Assembly: GCA_001564205.1 (NCBI GenBank)
Contig: LKMY01000049.1
Coordinates: 1 to 9,543 of the forward strand
DNA from: Nanohaloarchaea archaeon PL-Br10_U2g5
GTDB taxonomy: Archaea; Halobacteriota; Halobacteria; Halobacteriales; Haloferacaceae
Direction: 5' to 3'
Length of the DNA stretch: 9,543 nucleotides
Numbering within the stretch: the stretch's first letter is position 1; each line of letters begins with the position of its first letter. This document shows positions 1 through 6,865 of the stretch, one piece after another. The notes under the pieces were generated by a model that was given only the letters and a program-made list of their open reading frames with translations, was not told the origin of the DNA and made no database searches. The position numbers and the translations under genes are program-made.

Positions 1-28
1 ATGCGCCAGATGTTCGGCAACGAGTAAC
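1..28. repeat. 28-bp direct repeat, left copy
   Basis: Bases 1-28 are identical to 9417-9444 and in the same orientation; the match breaks at base 29 (a versus g). The left copy sits at the window edge, so it may continue to the left. In the right copy the repeat covers the start region of a small minus-strand gene, and its first two bases belong to that gene's ATG. The left copy may therefore be the 5' end of a paralogous gene lying mostly outside the window. A little degenerate similarity continues past the repeat, which suits an old duplication better than a recent exact one. Confidence 0.85.
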
Positions 29-318
29 ACGATGTGTACACACTCGGTCTGACGATCGAGTGCTTCCACGTCGGCTATTTTATTTGGATATCCGAAGTCG
101 GGCAGTCTCGACTAATCTCTCCCGATGAATTGGCTGTAGCGGCGCGCTCGTAGGAGCTCACACCCGCCACGGCCGATGAGAATTTATCAGTCTTCGTATA
201 ACTGATTAAGTGACGTACAGAAACTCGTGAAGGCGACGCTGTGCCTGATTGAATTAAGTTTCCAATCTACTAGCAACTGAAATTGAGATCAAGAATCATA
301 GATACGCTGGGCCATGGA
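29..318. other. Non-coding stretch, no gene recognised
   Basis: I see no convincing gene here. Minus-strand frames are open only from about base 113 (TAG just upstream) towards the left edge, for about 37 codons, so a gene fragment running out of the window is possible but unproven. A small inverted repeat, ATCAGT (186-191) with ACTGAT (201-206), is the only local structure noticed. The stretch lies directly downstream of the Argonaute remnant and probably belongs to the same decayed region. Confidence 0.4.
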
Positions 319-832
319 TTACTTCGCCGGGCGCGACAAGCCCTCCCGAACGTAGTCCGCAACGGCGTCAGCGTACTTGATCGGAACGGGTTCTCGTGTG
401 CTCCGAGCAGGACTCTCGAAGTGCATCTCCGTGAGCCAGTACACTTGTATTGCGATGGTGTGAAGCTTAGTCGGGCTACTATCTTTCACGATCCCTATCG
501 TCCGTGATGTCCTCTGTTGATTATTCTGCGTTGTTTCGGGGATAACCCATGGGTTGGAGTATCGCTTCTCCTCGATCGGTATCGACAAACCCCAGACCCT
601 TGTCTGCGATCTTGAACTCATCCCTCTCATAGCTAGCAATGCGTGGCTGGAGGCTCTTTCGAATGCTCACCATCTCGAATTTGATGTCCATTCCGCTTAC
701 CGACTCACAAATTGTGTCCACCTGTTCGTGAATTTTGCCGTCATGGAGGATCGTAACGTGACCGATATTCTCTCCGCGGGAGCTTGCGAAGTCGTGAACC
801 AAATCGCAGACAAACTGAACCCGGGAAGAAGT
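319..832 (-). pseudogene. Prokaryotic Argonaute remnant: C-terminal PIWI domain, truncated and frameshifted
   Basis: Argonautes are nucleic-acid-guided nucleases or binders; the PIWI domain has an RNase H fold. Two overlapping minus-strand frames together give the end of a PIWI domain. The upstream frame (832 to 521) holds GHVTILHDGKI, where the Asp at 742-740 matches the catalytic Asp of the family's HRDG motif. It continues with the VSIRKS strand and GLGFVDTDRGEAIL. The downstream frame (about 520 to 319) holds IGIVKD, then QVYWLTEMHFESPARSTREP and IKYAD, whose Asp (369-367) matches the last catalytic position, and stops near the normal C-terminus. From memory, motif order and spacing follow the C-terminus of Natronobacterium gregoryi Argonaute. 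A single-base indel near 521-535 would join the frames. The N, PAZ and MID domains, the first PIWI Asp and the Glu finger are absent, and an in-frame TAA lies at 833-835. It is therefore a dead fragment, not a working defence gene. The family call is confident; the exact 5' limit is not. Confidence 0.82.
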
Positions 833-862
833 TTACACCACCTCTTTTTTCGGTGGCGAACG

Positions 863-872
863 CTTTTTATTG
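863..872 (+). promoter_or_regulatory. Possible TATA element for the M24-DUF1028 operon
   Basis: CTTTTTATTG is the most TATA-like stretch upstream of the M24 gene. It is preceded by a purine-rich GCGAACG that could serve as a BRE. A start site about 26 nt downstream would leave a leader of about 60 nt. No TATA-like sequence lies at the leaderless distance (about 925), and there is no Shine-Dalgarno before the ATG at 952. Assignment is tentative. Confidence 0.35.
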
Positions 873-951
873 CTAAGTCTGAGTACCAAGCAGATGAACT
901 GACCGACTCTGCTACGCGAAGAATGAAGTGTGATATCTGTGTTAATCTATT

Positions 952-2157
952 ATGGCACAACCGTACCTTACCGAAGAAGAGTTTGACCGACGGATCGGAA
1001 AAGCGCGTGATGCACTCGCTGACAGTGACGCTGATACACTCTGTCTGTTCTCAGCTACGAGCATCGAGTGGCTGTCGGGATTTAATCATCTCCAGACCGA
1101 GCGGCCGGTCTGTCTCGCGATTACTGATGAGTTGGTCCACATCACGGTGCCCCGCTTGGAGCGTGACCGCGCGGAGACCGTTCCGACGCTTGATACCGTT
1201 CATCACTACTACGACTATCCCGGTGGCGGAGAGAACTACCACTATCACCCCTCGCAAACGCCCGAAGCGACTATCGCGTCGATGCTTGACGAGCTTGACG
1301 TCGAGACGGTTTGCGCGGACAGTGACGGTGCCCCCGGGTTCTGGGGCTATCACGGCCCGTCGCTGTCGACCTTCGCTAACGTCGATGTCAAAAACGTTGA
1401 TTGGGTAACGAAGTGGCGCAAAGAGAAGTCTCCCGAGGAGGTCGCACTGATCATGGAGTCGGGTAAGTGGGGGAACCTCGCACATCGATACCTGCAGGAG
1501 TACGCGGAGCCCGGAAAACACGAACTTTGGGTCGCTAAACAGGCCAGTCTTGACGCGTCGATGGCGATGCTCGACACCCTTGGCGACGAGTATGAGTCAC
1601 ACCTCCGCGGTGGGTTCCCCGCACAGTGTGGCTTCCTCTCGGGCGAGAACACGTGGCTCCCGCATGGGCTCACGAAGAATCGCCGGCTGGAGGAGGGCGA
1701 CGTGCTAGTTACGGGAGCCAGCGCGAACGTCGGTGGCTACAGGAGCGAACTTGAGCGAACAATGTTCGTCGGTGAGCCGACTGACGAGCAGCGACATTAC
1801 TTTGAGATCATGCTGGAGGCACAGACAATCGGGATCGAAGAGAGTGGCCCCGGTGTCTCGTGTTCACATGTAGACGAGGCTGTCCACGACTATCTCGCCG
1901 AGCAAGGTGTAATCGAATACGCACAACACCATACAGGCCACAACCTTGGGATGGAGGGCCATGAGCGCGAGTTCATCGACCGCGGAAGCGAGGAGGTGAT
2001 GCAACCCGGCCATGTCTACTCCATCGAACCCGGAATCTACCTCCCCAACGAGGCCGGTTATCGCCACTCTGACACGATTGTCATCACAGAATCGGGATAT
2101 GATATGGTCACGTACTATCCGCGCGATATCGAAGCAAACGTTATTCGGTGGGATTGA
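952..2157 (+). CDS. M24-family (pita-bread) hydrolase, creatinase-like with non-canonical metal site
   Basis: The 401-residue protein has the two-domain layout of Xaa-Pro peptidase/creatinase proteins: an N-terminal creatinase domain (about 10-150, with SIEWLSGF near 37-44) and a C-terminal pita-bread domain (about 160-400). Five metal ligands (Asp, Asp, His, Glu, Glu) mark M24 peptidases. Here the first Asp position is Gly255, the second is Glu266, His330 and Glu359 (SIEPGIY) are kept, and the last Glu is Ser373 (YRHSDT). Auxiliary His326 and His337 are kept, as are His238 (LPHG) and the ELERT run at 266-270. Creatinase also lacks metal ligands and has a similar GYxxxLERT segment, and ectoine hydrolase is a further M24 non-peptidase. 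A cytoplasmic C-N hydrolase is therefore more likely than a metallo-aminopeptidase; the substrate is unknown. No signal peptide is seen. The start is the ATG just after a stop-rich stretch. The stop lies 1 bp before the DUF1028 gene, implying one transcript. Confidence 0.88.
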   Translation: MAQPYLTEEEFDRRIGKARDALADSDADTLCLFSATSIEWLSGFNHLQTERPVCLAITDELVHITVPRLERDRAETVPTLDTVHHYYDYPGGGENYHYHPSQTPEATIASMLDELDVETVCADSDGAPGFWGYHGPSLSTFANVDVKNVDWVTKWRKEKSPEEVALIMESGKWGNLAHRYLQEYAEPGKHELWVAKQASLDASMAMLDTLGDEYESHLRGGFPAQCGFLSGENTWLPHGLTKNRRLEEGDVLVTGASANVGGYRSELERTMFVGEPTDEQRHYFEIMLEAQTIGIEESGPGVSCSHVDEAVHDYLAEQGVIEYAQHHTGHNLGMEGHEREFIDRGSEEVMQPGHVYSIEPGIYLPNEAGYRHSDTIVITESGYDMVTYYPRDIEANVIRWD

Positions 2158-2158
2158 A

Positions 2159-2848
2159 ATGACGTTTTCTATCGTCGGACGGGATCCCGACAGCGAAGCG
2201 GTAGGTGTGGCTATCGCATCCGTGTTCCCATCAGTGGGGGCGGTCTGTCCCTACGTTGCGGACGGCGTTGCCATTTCGACGCAGTCATGGGATGCTGGTC
2301 GGTCGTACGGCATCCCGATTACTGAGACAGTAGCTAACCACGAAATATCACTTCCGGTCATGTGTGAGGCCCTACTTGAGGAACGTGCCGGCGCAGCGGG
2401 AACGCAACTCCACGGTCTGGAACTCGACGGTGACCAGTTCTTGTACACCGGGGACCGCTGTGCGGAGTGGGCGGGACACGAAGGCGGGACCCATTATACC
2501 GCGGCCGGAAACATGCTCGTTGGGAATGAGGTGATCGCCGAGGCTGGTCGTCGGTTCGAACAGGCAGAAGGACCGCTGGCGGAGCGCCTCCTCGAGGCGC
2601 TCGAAGCTGGAGAGGCGGTTGGGGGTGATAAACGCGGAGACAACCTGAGCGCGGCATTACTCGTCAACGCTACCGAATCGAGTCTCGCTCATAACCTGCG
2701 CGTTGACGACCCCGGGGACCCGATCGAGGGGCTGTGGAATGCCTATGAGGTCGCGGTCGAAACCGAATCTGCCGATGACGACGCCGTGATCGATGCGTGG
2801 GGTGAGGGCTACCCAGAGTCGGTCGTGGAGTTCGGTATTAAATGGTAA
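2159..2848 (+). CDS. DUF1028 family protein (putative Ntn-type hydrolase)
   Basis: The 229-residue protein is close to the usual DUF1028 length. Family motifs appear in order: N-terminal TFSIVGRDP (2-10), GVAIAS (16-21), GVAISTQ (36-42), YTGDRCAEWAGH (96-107), AAGNML (115-120), AERLLEALEAGEAVGGDKRG (141-160), SAALLV (164-169) and LRVDD..DP (180-188). DUF1028 is grouped with N-terminal nucleophile hydrolases, but I know of no firmly established reaction. If the initiator Met is removed, Thr2 would be at the N-terminus and could be the nucleophile; this is inference. The frame is open further upstream inside the M24 gene, but ATG 2159 gives the family's standard N-terminus, so the longer form is rejected. 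The 1-bp gap after the M24 stop suggests coupled expression and a shared pathway. The gene converges with the transporter operon, 46 bp apart, and no clear U-tract terminator is seen between them. Confidence 0.9.
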   Translation: MTFSIVGRDPDSEAVGVAIASVFPSVGAVCPYVADGVAISTQSWDAGRSYGIPITETVANHEISLPVMCEALLEERAGAAGTQLHGLELDGDQFLYTGDRCAEWAGHEGGTHYTAAGNMLVGNEVIAEAGRRFEQAEGPLAERLLEALEAGEAVGGDKRGDNLSAALLVNATESSLAHNLRVDDPGDPIEGLWNAYEVAVETESADDDAVIDAWGEGYPESVVEFGIKW

Positions 2849-2894
2849 AGAATCCGGTATTAGACGAAAATCCTCGTGACCGGCGAGAGATCTG

Positions 2895-3836
2895 CTAGTC
2901 GTAGCTCACTCGTGGATCGATGTACGTGTACGCGAGGTCCACCGCTAAGTTTGCGAACAGAACGATCACCGCGTACACGAGGACGGTCCCCTGAACTATC
3001 GGATAATCGCGCTGGAACACCCCACTGACCAGCAGTCGTCCCATGCCCGGCCATGAGAATACTTCTTCAATGATCACCGTCCCAGAGAAAATGAGCGGTA
3101 TCTGGAGGCCGATCAGCGTAACGACCGGTATCATCGCGTTCTTTACGCCGTGTTTCACGACAACTCGTCTTGACCCGATCCCCTTACCTCGGGCGGTCCG
3201 GATGTACTCTTCTCCGAGTACTTCGAGCATTGACGAACGAGTGAGGCGTGTGAGAAGGCCAGCTCGTCTTGTCCCTGTCGCTATCGCCGGTAAAAGAACG
3301 AATGACCACCAAGTAAGCGAGAGTAGGACGCCAGCACGGCCTGAAATTGGGAATATCTGCCAGTGAACCGCAAACAGGAATATCAACATAAGCCCGAGCC
3401 AGAAAGACGGCATCGACAGCCAAAATATCGCGAACAGCATCGATCCCTGATCAATCCACGAGTGCTGGTGAACCGCACTGGCAACGCCGAGTGGCAACGC
3501 GATGAGAAGTGTAATCACCATCGCTACCGCGGCAAGTTCAAGCGTTGCAGGAAGCCGTTCGGCGATGTGGAGAACCACTGGTCGCCCAGTCTGGATCGAG
3601 TTGCCGAGGTCGCCCTGTAACGCGGAAGCTAGCCAGTCGATATATCTAATGTGTGGTGGCTGGTCTAGACCCATCTCCTGTTCAAGACGGGCGATGGCCT
3701 CGGAACTTGCCCCCTCACCGAGTGCAATCCGGGCTGGGTTACCCGGCGCGATGTAGACCAGAGAGGAAATGACAACAGTCACTCCCAAAAGTACCGGTAT
3801 CGATATCAACAGCCGTCTAATAGTATATTGTAACAT
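2895..3836 (-). CDS. dppB: ABC importer permease, DppB/OppB type
   Basis: This 313-residue inner-membrane protein has the DppB family layout. TM1 is near 9-30, followed by an external segment with PGNPARIALG (31-40) and GLDQPPHIRYIDWL (56-69). A cluster of hydrophobic helices follows (about 97-121, 132-157, 170-188, 240-258, 281-302). The cytoplasmic EAA loop, EYIRTARGKGIGSRRVVVKH (210-229), docks on an ATPase subunit. The C-terminus DPRVSYD is typical. With the C-type permease it forms the membrane channel of the importer. It is the last gene of the set and unusually lies downstream of the binding protein, separated by 152 bp that contain a strong hairpin. There is no clear Shine-Dalgarno before the ATG. 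The symbol marks the family only; the solute could be a peptide, opine, nickel chelate or similar. Confidence 0.93.
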   Translation of the reverse strand: MLQYTIRRLLISIPVLLGVTVVISSLVYIAPGNPARIALGEGASSEAIARLEQEMGLDQPPHIRYIDWLASALQGDLGNSIQTGRPVVLHIAERLPATLELAAVAMVITLLIALPLGVASAVHQHSWIDQGSMLFAIFWLSMPSFWLGLMLIFLFAVHWQIFPISGRAGVLLSLTWWSFVLLPAIATGTRRAGLLTRLTRSSMLEVLGEEYIRTARGKGIGSRRVVVKHGVKNAMIPVVTLIGLQIPLIFSGTVIIEEVFSWPGMGRLLVSGVFQRDYPIVQGTVLVYAVIVLFANLAVDLAYTYIDPRVSYD

Positions 3837-3959
3837 ACTGCCGTGATGTGGTGGTGAACGCGTGCGGTGGTTATCAATCTGAGGGATGTGACGATCTCAG
3901 TATCAACTCGTAGGGATGATCATATCGTGTATCGTCGCACGTTCGGAGATCGGTTCGTG

Positions 3960-3988
3960 AAGCCTGGTTTATTGCCCAAATCAGGCTT
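3960..3988 (-). promoter_or_regulatory. Strong hairpin directly after the binding-protein stop codon
   Basis: On the plus strand AAGCCTGGTTT (3960-3970) pairs with AAATCAGGCTT (3978-3988): 11 pairs including one G-T, around a 7-base loop (ATTGCCC). In the transcript the hairpin begins at the base after the TGA of the binding-protein gene. No U-tract follows, so it does not look like a bacterial-type terminator. It may block 3' decay or mark a processing site, keeping the binding-protein message more abundant than the downstream permease message. That role is inferred from position. Confidence 0.6.
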
Positions 3989-5683
3989 TCACAACTCCAC
4001 TTCGAGCCGGTGTATTTGATGTATATTCGACCACCAAGGATGATCGAACCAGCCTTCGGCATCAACGTCGTTCTTGTGTCCGTAGTGCTTGGTGTATGTC
4101 GCGATCGGATGAACTGGGACATCATCAAGGACGACTCGCTGTGCGTCTTTGATAGCTTCAATACGTGCGTCTTCGTCGGCTGTTGTTCTGGCTGTACTGA
4201 TGAGGTCATTAAACTCATCGTTATTCCATATGGCGTAATTGCTTCCACCTTCAGTTGCAACATTCTCTCCAGAGAGGATCGCATCGAGAATAGAGAGTGC
4301 GAAGTCAGCAGTGCTCCACGACATTGTTGTAATATTGTGTTCGCTTCCCTCAAGCGTATCGTAGAGTGTTCCGGCTTCGAGAACGTTCAGATCGACTTCA
4401 AACCCGACCTCACCGAGCATGGCCTGTACGACCTCACCAATCCGCGAATACCGGTCAATGGTAAATGCAGTAAACATCACTTCGAGATCATCGCCATCTC
4501 TTGTTCGGACCTCTCCTTCAGCATCGTTTGTCCATCCAGCTGACTCGAGTATTTCTCGGGCCTGTCCGGGGTCGTATTCGATCCCGAGTTCACTCGTCTC
4601 GTCCTCATCGAGGGCATTGAACGAAAGTGGAGGCACGATGTTGCGAATTGGCGTTGCCTCCCCACTAAGCGCCGCTTCAATGACCGCTTCCCTGTTGACG
4701 GCGTGACCAATGGCCCGTCTGACCTCGACCTCGTCGGTCGGTGGATTAGTGACGTTCATCGCTAAGTAGCTCGGATGTGGGAAGTCAGACCGTTCGAGGC
4801 TCGTATTCTCATGCTCCGCAACTTCGTTGGCGCTCTCAGTGGGTACGTATGTGGTTCCGTCCACGTTGCCGACGGTCAGTTCGTTGAACAACGTCGTATT
4901 CTCTGGAACATGCCGAAAGTGAATCTCTTCGAAGTGAGCCGGGCCCGTGTTGGAGAGGAAATCTGGACCCCAGTCGTACTCATCGTTACGAGTTAGCACG
5001 ACTTGCTCGTCCCGGTCCCACCGCTCAAACATAAACGGGCCTGTGCCGACCGCGGCTTCCTGTCCGTACGCGTCCCCCGCTGTTTCGACTGCGTCGATCG
5101 ATAGGATCGCCGCCATGGAGTCAGTCAGATTGCGTGGAAGGATCGGAAACGGCTCCCCGTATTCAAAACGCAAATGATACTCGTCGACCGCCTCGATCGA
5201 CTCAGCTGGTCCGAGAAGCGACGCACGCGGCGATATATCCAGCATACGCTCGAAGTTAGCAGCCGCCATTTCAGCGGTCAACTCATTTCCATCGTGGAAG
5301 TGGACACCTTCCTTCAACTGGAAATCATACTGGGAAGCGTCATCCGTGACTTCCCACTCGTCGACGAGGTGTGGAGTAACTTCGAGATCGGGCGACATCA
5401 CAAACAGATTTTCGTAGATGGACTCGTGCACGATGCTATTCGGTACACGAGGTTCGCCGTGCACATCAAGCGTTGAGCTGTTCGCACCCATACCCTCGAT
5501 GAATACGGATTCAGCGTCATCGATATCATCGTCACCGTCAAGTGGGTCACCATCCTCAGGCTCGCCCGCTTCGTCGCCAACACACCCTGCTAAGAGGAAT
5601 GCCGCACCGGCACCTGTTGTCTGCATGATACGGCGTCGGGTGGTTATGCTGTCTTTTTCCTCACCATCGTCATGAGCTGACAT
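3989..5683 (-). CDS. Tat-exported lipoprotein solute-binding protein of a peptide-type ABC importer (SBP_bac_5)
   Basis: The 564-residue protein captures solute outside the cell and delivers it to the B/C permeases. The leader has a twin-arginine stretch TTRRRIMQ (14-21), a short hydrophobic segment, and a lipobox LLAGC with Cys34 as the lipid anchor. This is the usual haloarchaeal Tat-lipoprotein arrangement. A highly acidic linker follows (37-58). Family 5 features include YENLFVMSPDLEVTPHLVDEW (90-110), KEGVHFHDG (124-132), VGTGPFMFERWDRDE (212-226), LAMNVTNPP (307-315), VRRAIGHAVNRE (321-332) and YDPGQAREILESAGW (370-384). The family binds di- and oligopeptides, nickel chelates, opines and glycans, so ligand class is open. 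The gene lies 90 bp downstream of the F ATPase, in a gap with TATA-like sequence, so it may also have its own promoter. A hairpin directly follows its stop. Confidence 0.93.
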   Translation of the reverse strand: MSAHDDGEEKDSITTRRRIMQTTGAGAAFLLAGCVGDEAGEPEDGDPLDGDDDIDDAESVFIEGMGANSSTLDVHGEPRVPNSIVHESIYENLFVMSPDLEVTPHLVDEWEVTDDASQYDFQLKEGVHFHDGNELTAEMAAANFERMLDISPRASLLGPAESIEAVDEYHLRFEYGEPFPILPRNLTDSMAAILSIDAVETAGDAYGQEAAVGTGPFMFERWDRDEQVVLTRNDEYDWGPDFLSNTGPAHFEEIHFRHVPENTTLFNELTVGNVDGTTYVPTESANEVAEHENTSLERSDFPHPSYLAMNVTNPPTDEVEVRRAIGHAVNREAVIEAALSGEATPIRNIVPPLSFNALDEDETSELGIEYDPGQAREILESAGWTNDAEGEVRTRDGDDLEVMFTAFTIDRYSRIGEVVQAMLGEVGFEVDLNVLEAGTLYDTLEGSEHNITTMSWSTADFALSILDAILSGENVATEGGSNYAIWNNDEFNDLISTARTTADEDARIEAIKDAQRVVLDDVPVHPIATYTKHYGHKNDVDAEGWFDHPWWSNIHQIHRLEVEL

Positions 5684-5703
5684 ACCAAACCTACTGGATG
5701 GAA

Positions 5704-5731
5704 CTAATAAGAACCTTTGTGTCTTATTATC
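5704..5731 (-). promoter_or_regulatory. Possible promoter of the binding-protein gene
   Basis: Two AT-rich, TATA-like stretches lie upstream of the binding-protein ATG (5683): CTTATTAGT, centred about 24 nt upstream, and GATAATAAG, centred about 44 nt upstream. The near one would suit a leaderless or nearly leaderless transcript; the far one would leave a leader of about 17 nt. I cannot choose between them. An internal promoter would allow the binding protein to be made in excess of the ATPases. Confidence 0.45.
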
Positions 5732-5750
5732 GACAAACTAGCGTTGGATT

Positions 5751-5767
5751 CAAAATTATGCATTTTG
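5751..5767. promoter_or_regulatory. 17-bp palindrome upstream of the binding-protein promoter
   Basis: CAAAAT (5751-5756) and ATTTTG (5762-5767) form a perfect 6-bp inverted repeat around TATGC. It begins 7 bp past the stop of the F ATPase and lies about 70-85 bp upstream of the binding-protein ATG, just beyond the TATA-like stretches. The position suits a regulator binding site. It could instead act as a 3' hairpin of the C-D-F message. No regulator gene is present in the window. Confidence 0.35.
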
Positions 5768-5773
5768 TGTCGG

Positions 5774-6865
5774 TCATTCGTAGTGATGACAAGCACACAC
5801 CTGTGCGGCGTCAACAAGTTTGAGTTCAGGTGATTCGTCTTCACAGACTGGACCAATATATTCCTGACATCTCGTGTGATAGCGGCAACCACTCGGAGGG
5901 TTTTCAGGGCTTGGAACATCCCCTTCCAGCTGAATCCGATCTTCTTGAAGGCCGTCCATCGTCGGGACCGATGACAGGAGCGCTTTCGTGTAGGGGTGTT
6001 TCGGACGGTTAAAGAGTACCTCTGTCGGAGCGACTTCTGCTATTTCCCCGAGGTACATGACTGCGACGCGATCACAGAAATTTCGAATGACGCTCAGGTC
6101 ATGGCTGATAAACAGGAACGTCAGGTCGTACTCCACTTGGAGATCTTTTAAAAGGTTCAGTATCTTCGCTTGTACGGAGACATCAAGAGCGCTTGTGGGT
6201 TCGTCCGCGATAATAAACTGTGGGTTGACACTCAGTGCGCGGGCAATGGCGACCCGCTGTTGTTGGCCCCCACTAAATTCATGAGGGCGTCGCGGAAGGT
6301 GGTCAATCGAAAGGCCTACTTCTTGTATCAACTCTCGAACGCGCTTCTTGCGTCGTTCTTTCGGCCACTCGGTGAGAGATGTCATCGGTTCCTCAATCAA
6401 CTGTTCAACGCTCATGCGAGGATTGAGGCTGGATGCAGGGTCTTGAAATATCATCTGGATGTTCCTGCGGCGTTCCCGTAGCTTCGCGCTCGAAAGTGAG
6501 GCGAGATTGATCCCGTTGAAAATGACTTCACCACCGGTGGGCTCCAGCAGGTGGAGCACGGTCTTCCCAAGAGTTGATTTTCCACAACCGGATTCACCAA
6601 CAAGTCCAAAAGTCTCTCCCTGCCAAATATCGAATGAGACACCGTCAACAGCCTTCACATCGCTTGTATGGCGTTTTAAGATTCCTGAATGGATCGGGTA
6701 GTATTTTTGTACGTTTCGCAGTTTGACGAGGGCTTCAGTCCCCGAGAACTCTGAGCTTTCGGTTGAATCGAATGAATGGCCACCAGTCGCGTCCGGAGCG
6801 TCAGTAAAGGTTGTTGCTGTTTTCGAATCACGGTCACCAGTGTGTCCTCCAGAGTTGTCTTTCAT
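5774..6865 (-). CDS. dppF: ABC importer ATPase, DppF/OppF type
   Basis: This 363-residue cytoplasmic ATPase has every nucleotide-binding motif: Walker A GESGCGKST (90-98), Q-loop Gln141 in IFQDPASSLNPR, signature FSGGQQQR (197-204), Walker B FIIADEP (217-223, catalytic Glu222) and switch His255. The C-terminal oligopeptide-type extension includes PKHPYTKALLSSVP (288-301) and a Cys set C327-x5-C333-x7-C341 followed by C357 and C359. A matching Cys pattern in a bacterial DppD has been reported to bind a 4Fe-4S cluster. The first 44 residues are an acidic, Ser/Thr-rich, probably disordered extension. The ATG overlaps the stop of the D ATPase as ATGA and is preceded by GGAGAGG, one of the few Shine-Dalgarno-like sites here, indicating translational coupling. 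It should pair with the D ATPase as a heterodimer. Confidence 0.95.
   Translation of the reverse strand: MKDNSGGHTGDRDSKTATTFTDAPDATGGHSFDSTESSEFSGTEALVKLRNVQKYYPIHSGILKRHTSDVKAVDGVSFDIWQGETFGLVGESGCGKSTLGKTVLHLLEPTGGEVIFNGINLASLSSAKLRERRRNIQMIFQDPASSLNPRMSVEQLIEEPMTSLTEWPKERRKKRVRELIQEVGLSIDHLPRRPHEFSGGQQQRVAIARALSVNPQFIIADEPTSALDVSVQAKILNLLKDLQVEYDLTFLFISHDLSVIRNFCDRVAVMYLGEIAEVAPTEVLFNRPKHPYTKALLSSVPTMDGLQEDRIQLEGDVPSPENPPSGCRYHTRCQEYIGPVCEDESPELKLVDAAQVCACHHYE

Noticed and set aside
283..507. Small plus-strand open frame of 74 codons
   Set aside because: It lies opposite the conserved QVYW to KYAD segment of the PIWI remnant and has no promoter or family character.
838..856. CCACC...GGTGG hairpin with a T-rich loop as a terminator
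   Set aside because: The stem is only 5 bp, the T-run is in the loop rather than after the stem, and no intact gene ends here.
554..951. Plus-strand open frame running from 554 into the M24 gene
   Set aside because: It is the antisense shadow of the Argonaute remnant and then an out-of-frame reading of the M24 gene; the residues match no family and the remnant's motifs lie on the other strand.
2012..2158. Longer start for the DUF1028 gene inside the M24 gene
   Set aside because: The extra 49 residues are an out-of-frame reading of M24 coding sequence; ATG 2159 gives the standard family N-terminus.
2849..2894. Bidirectional terminator between the convergent operons
   Set aside because: Only a weak 5-bp ccggt/accgg pairing and no U-tract on either strand; not enough to call.
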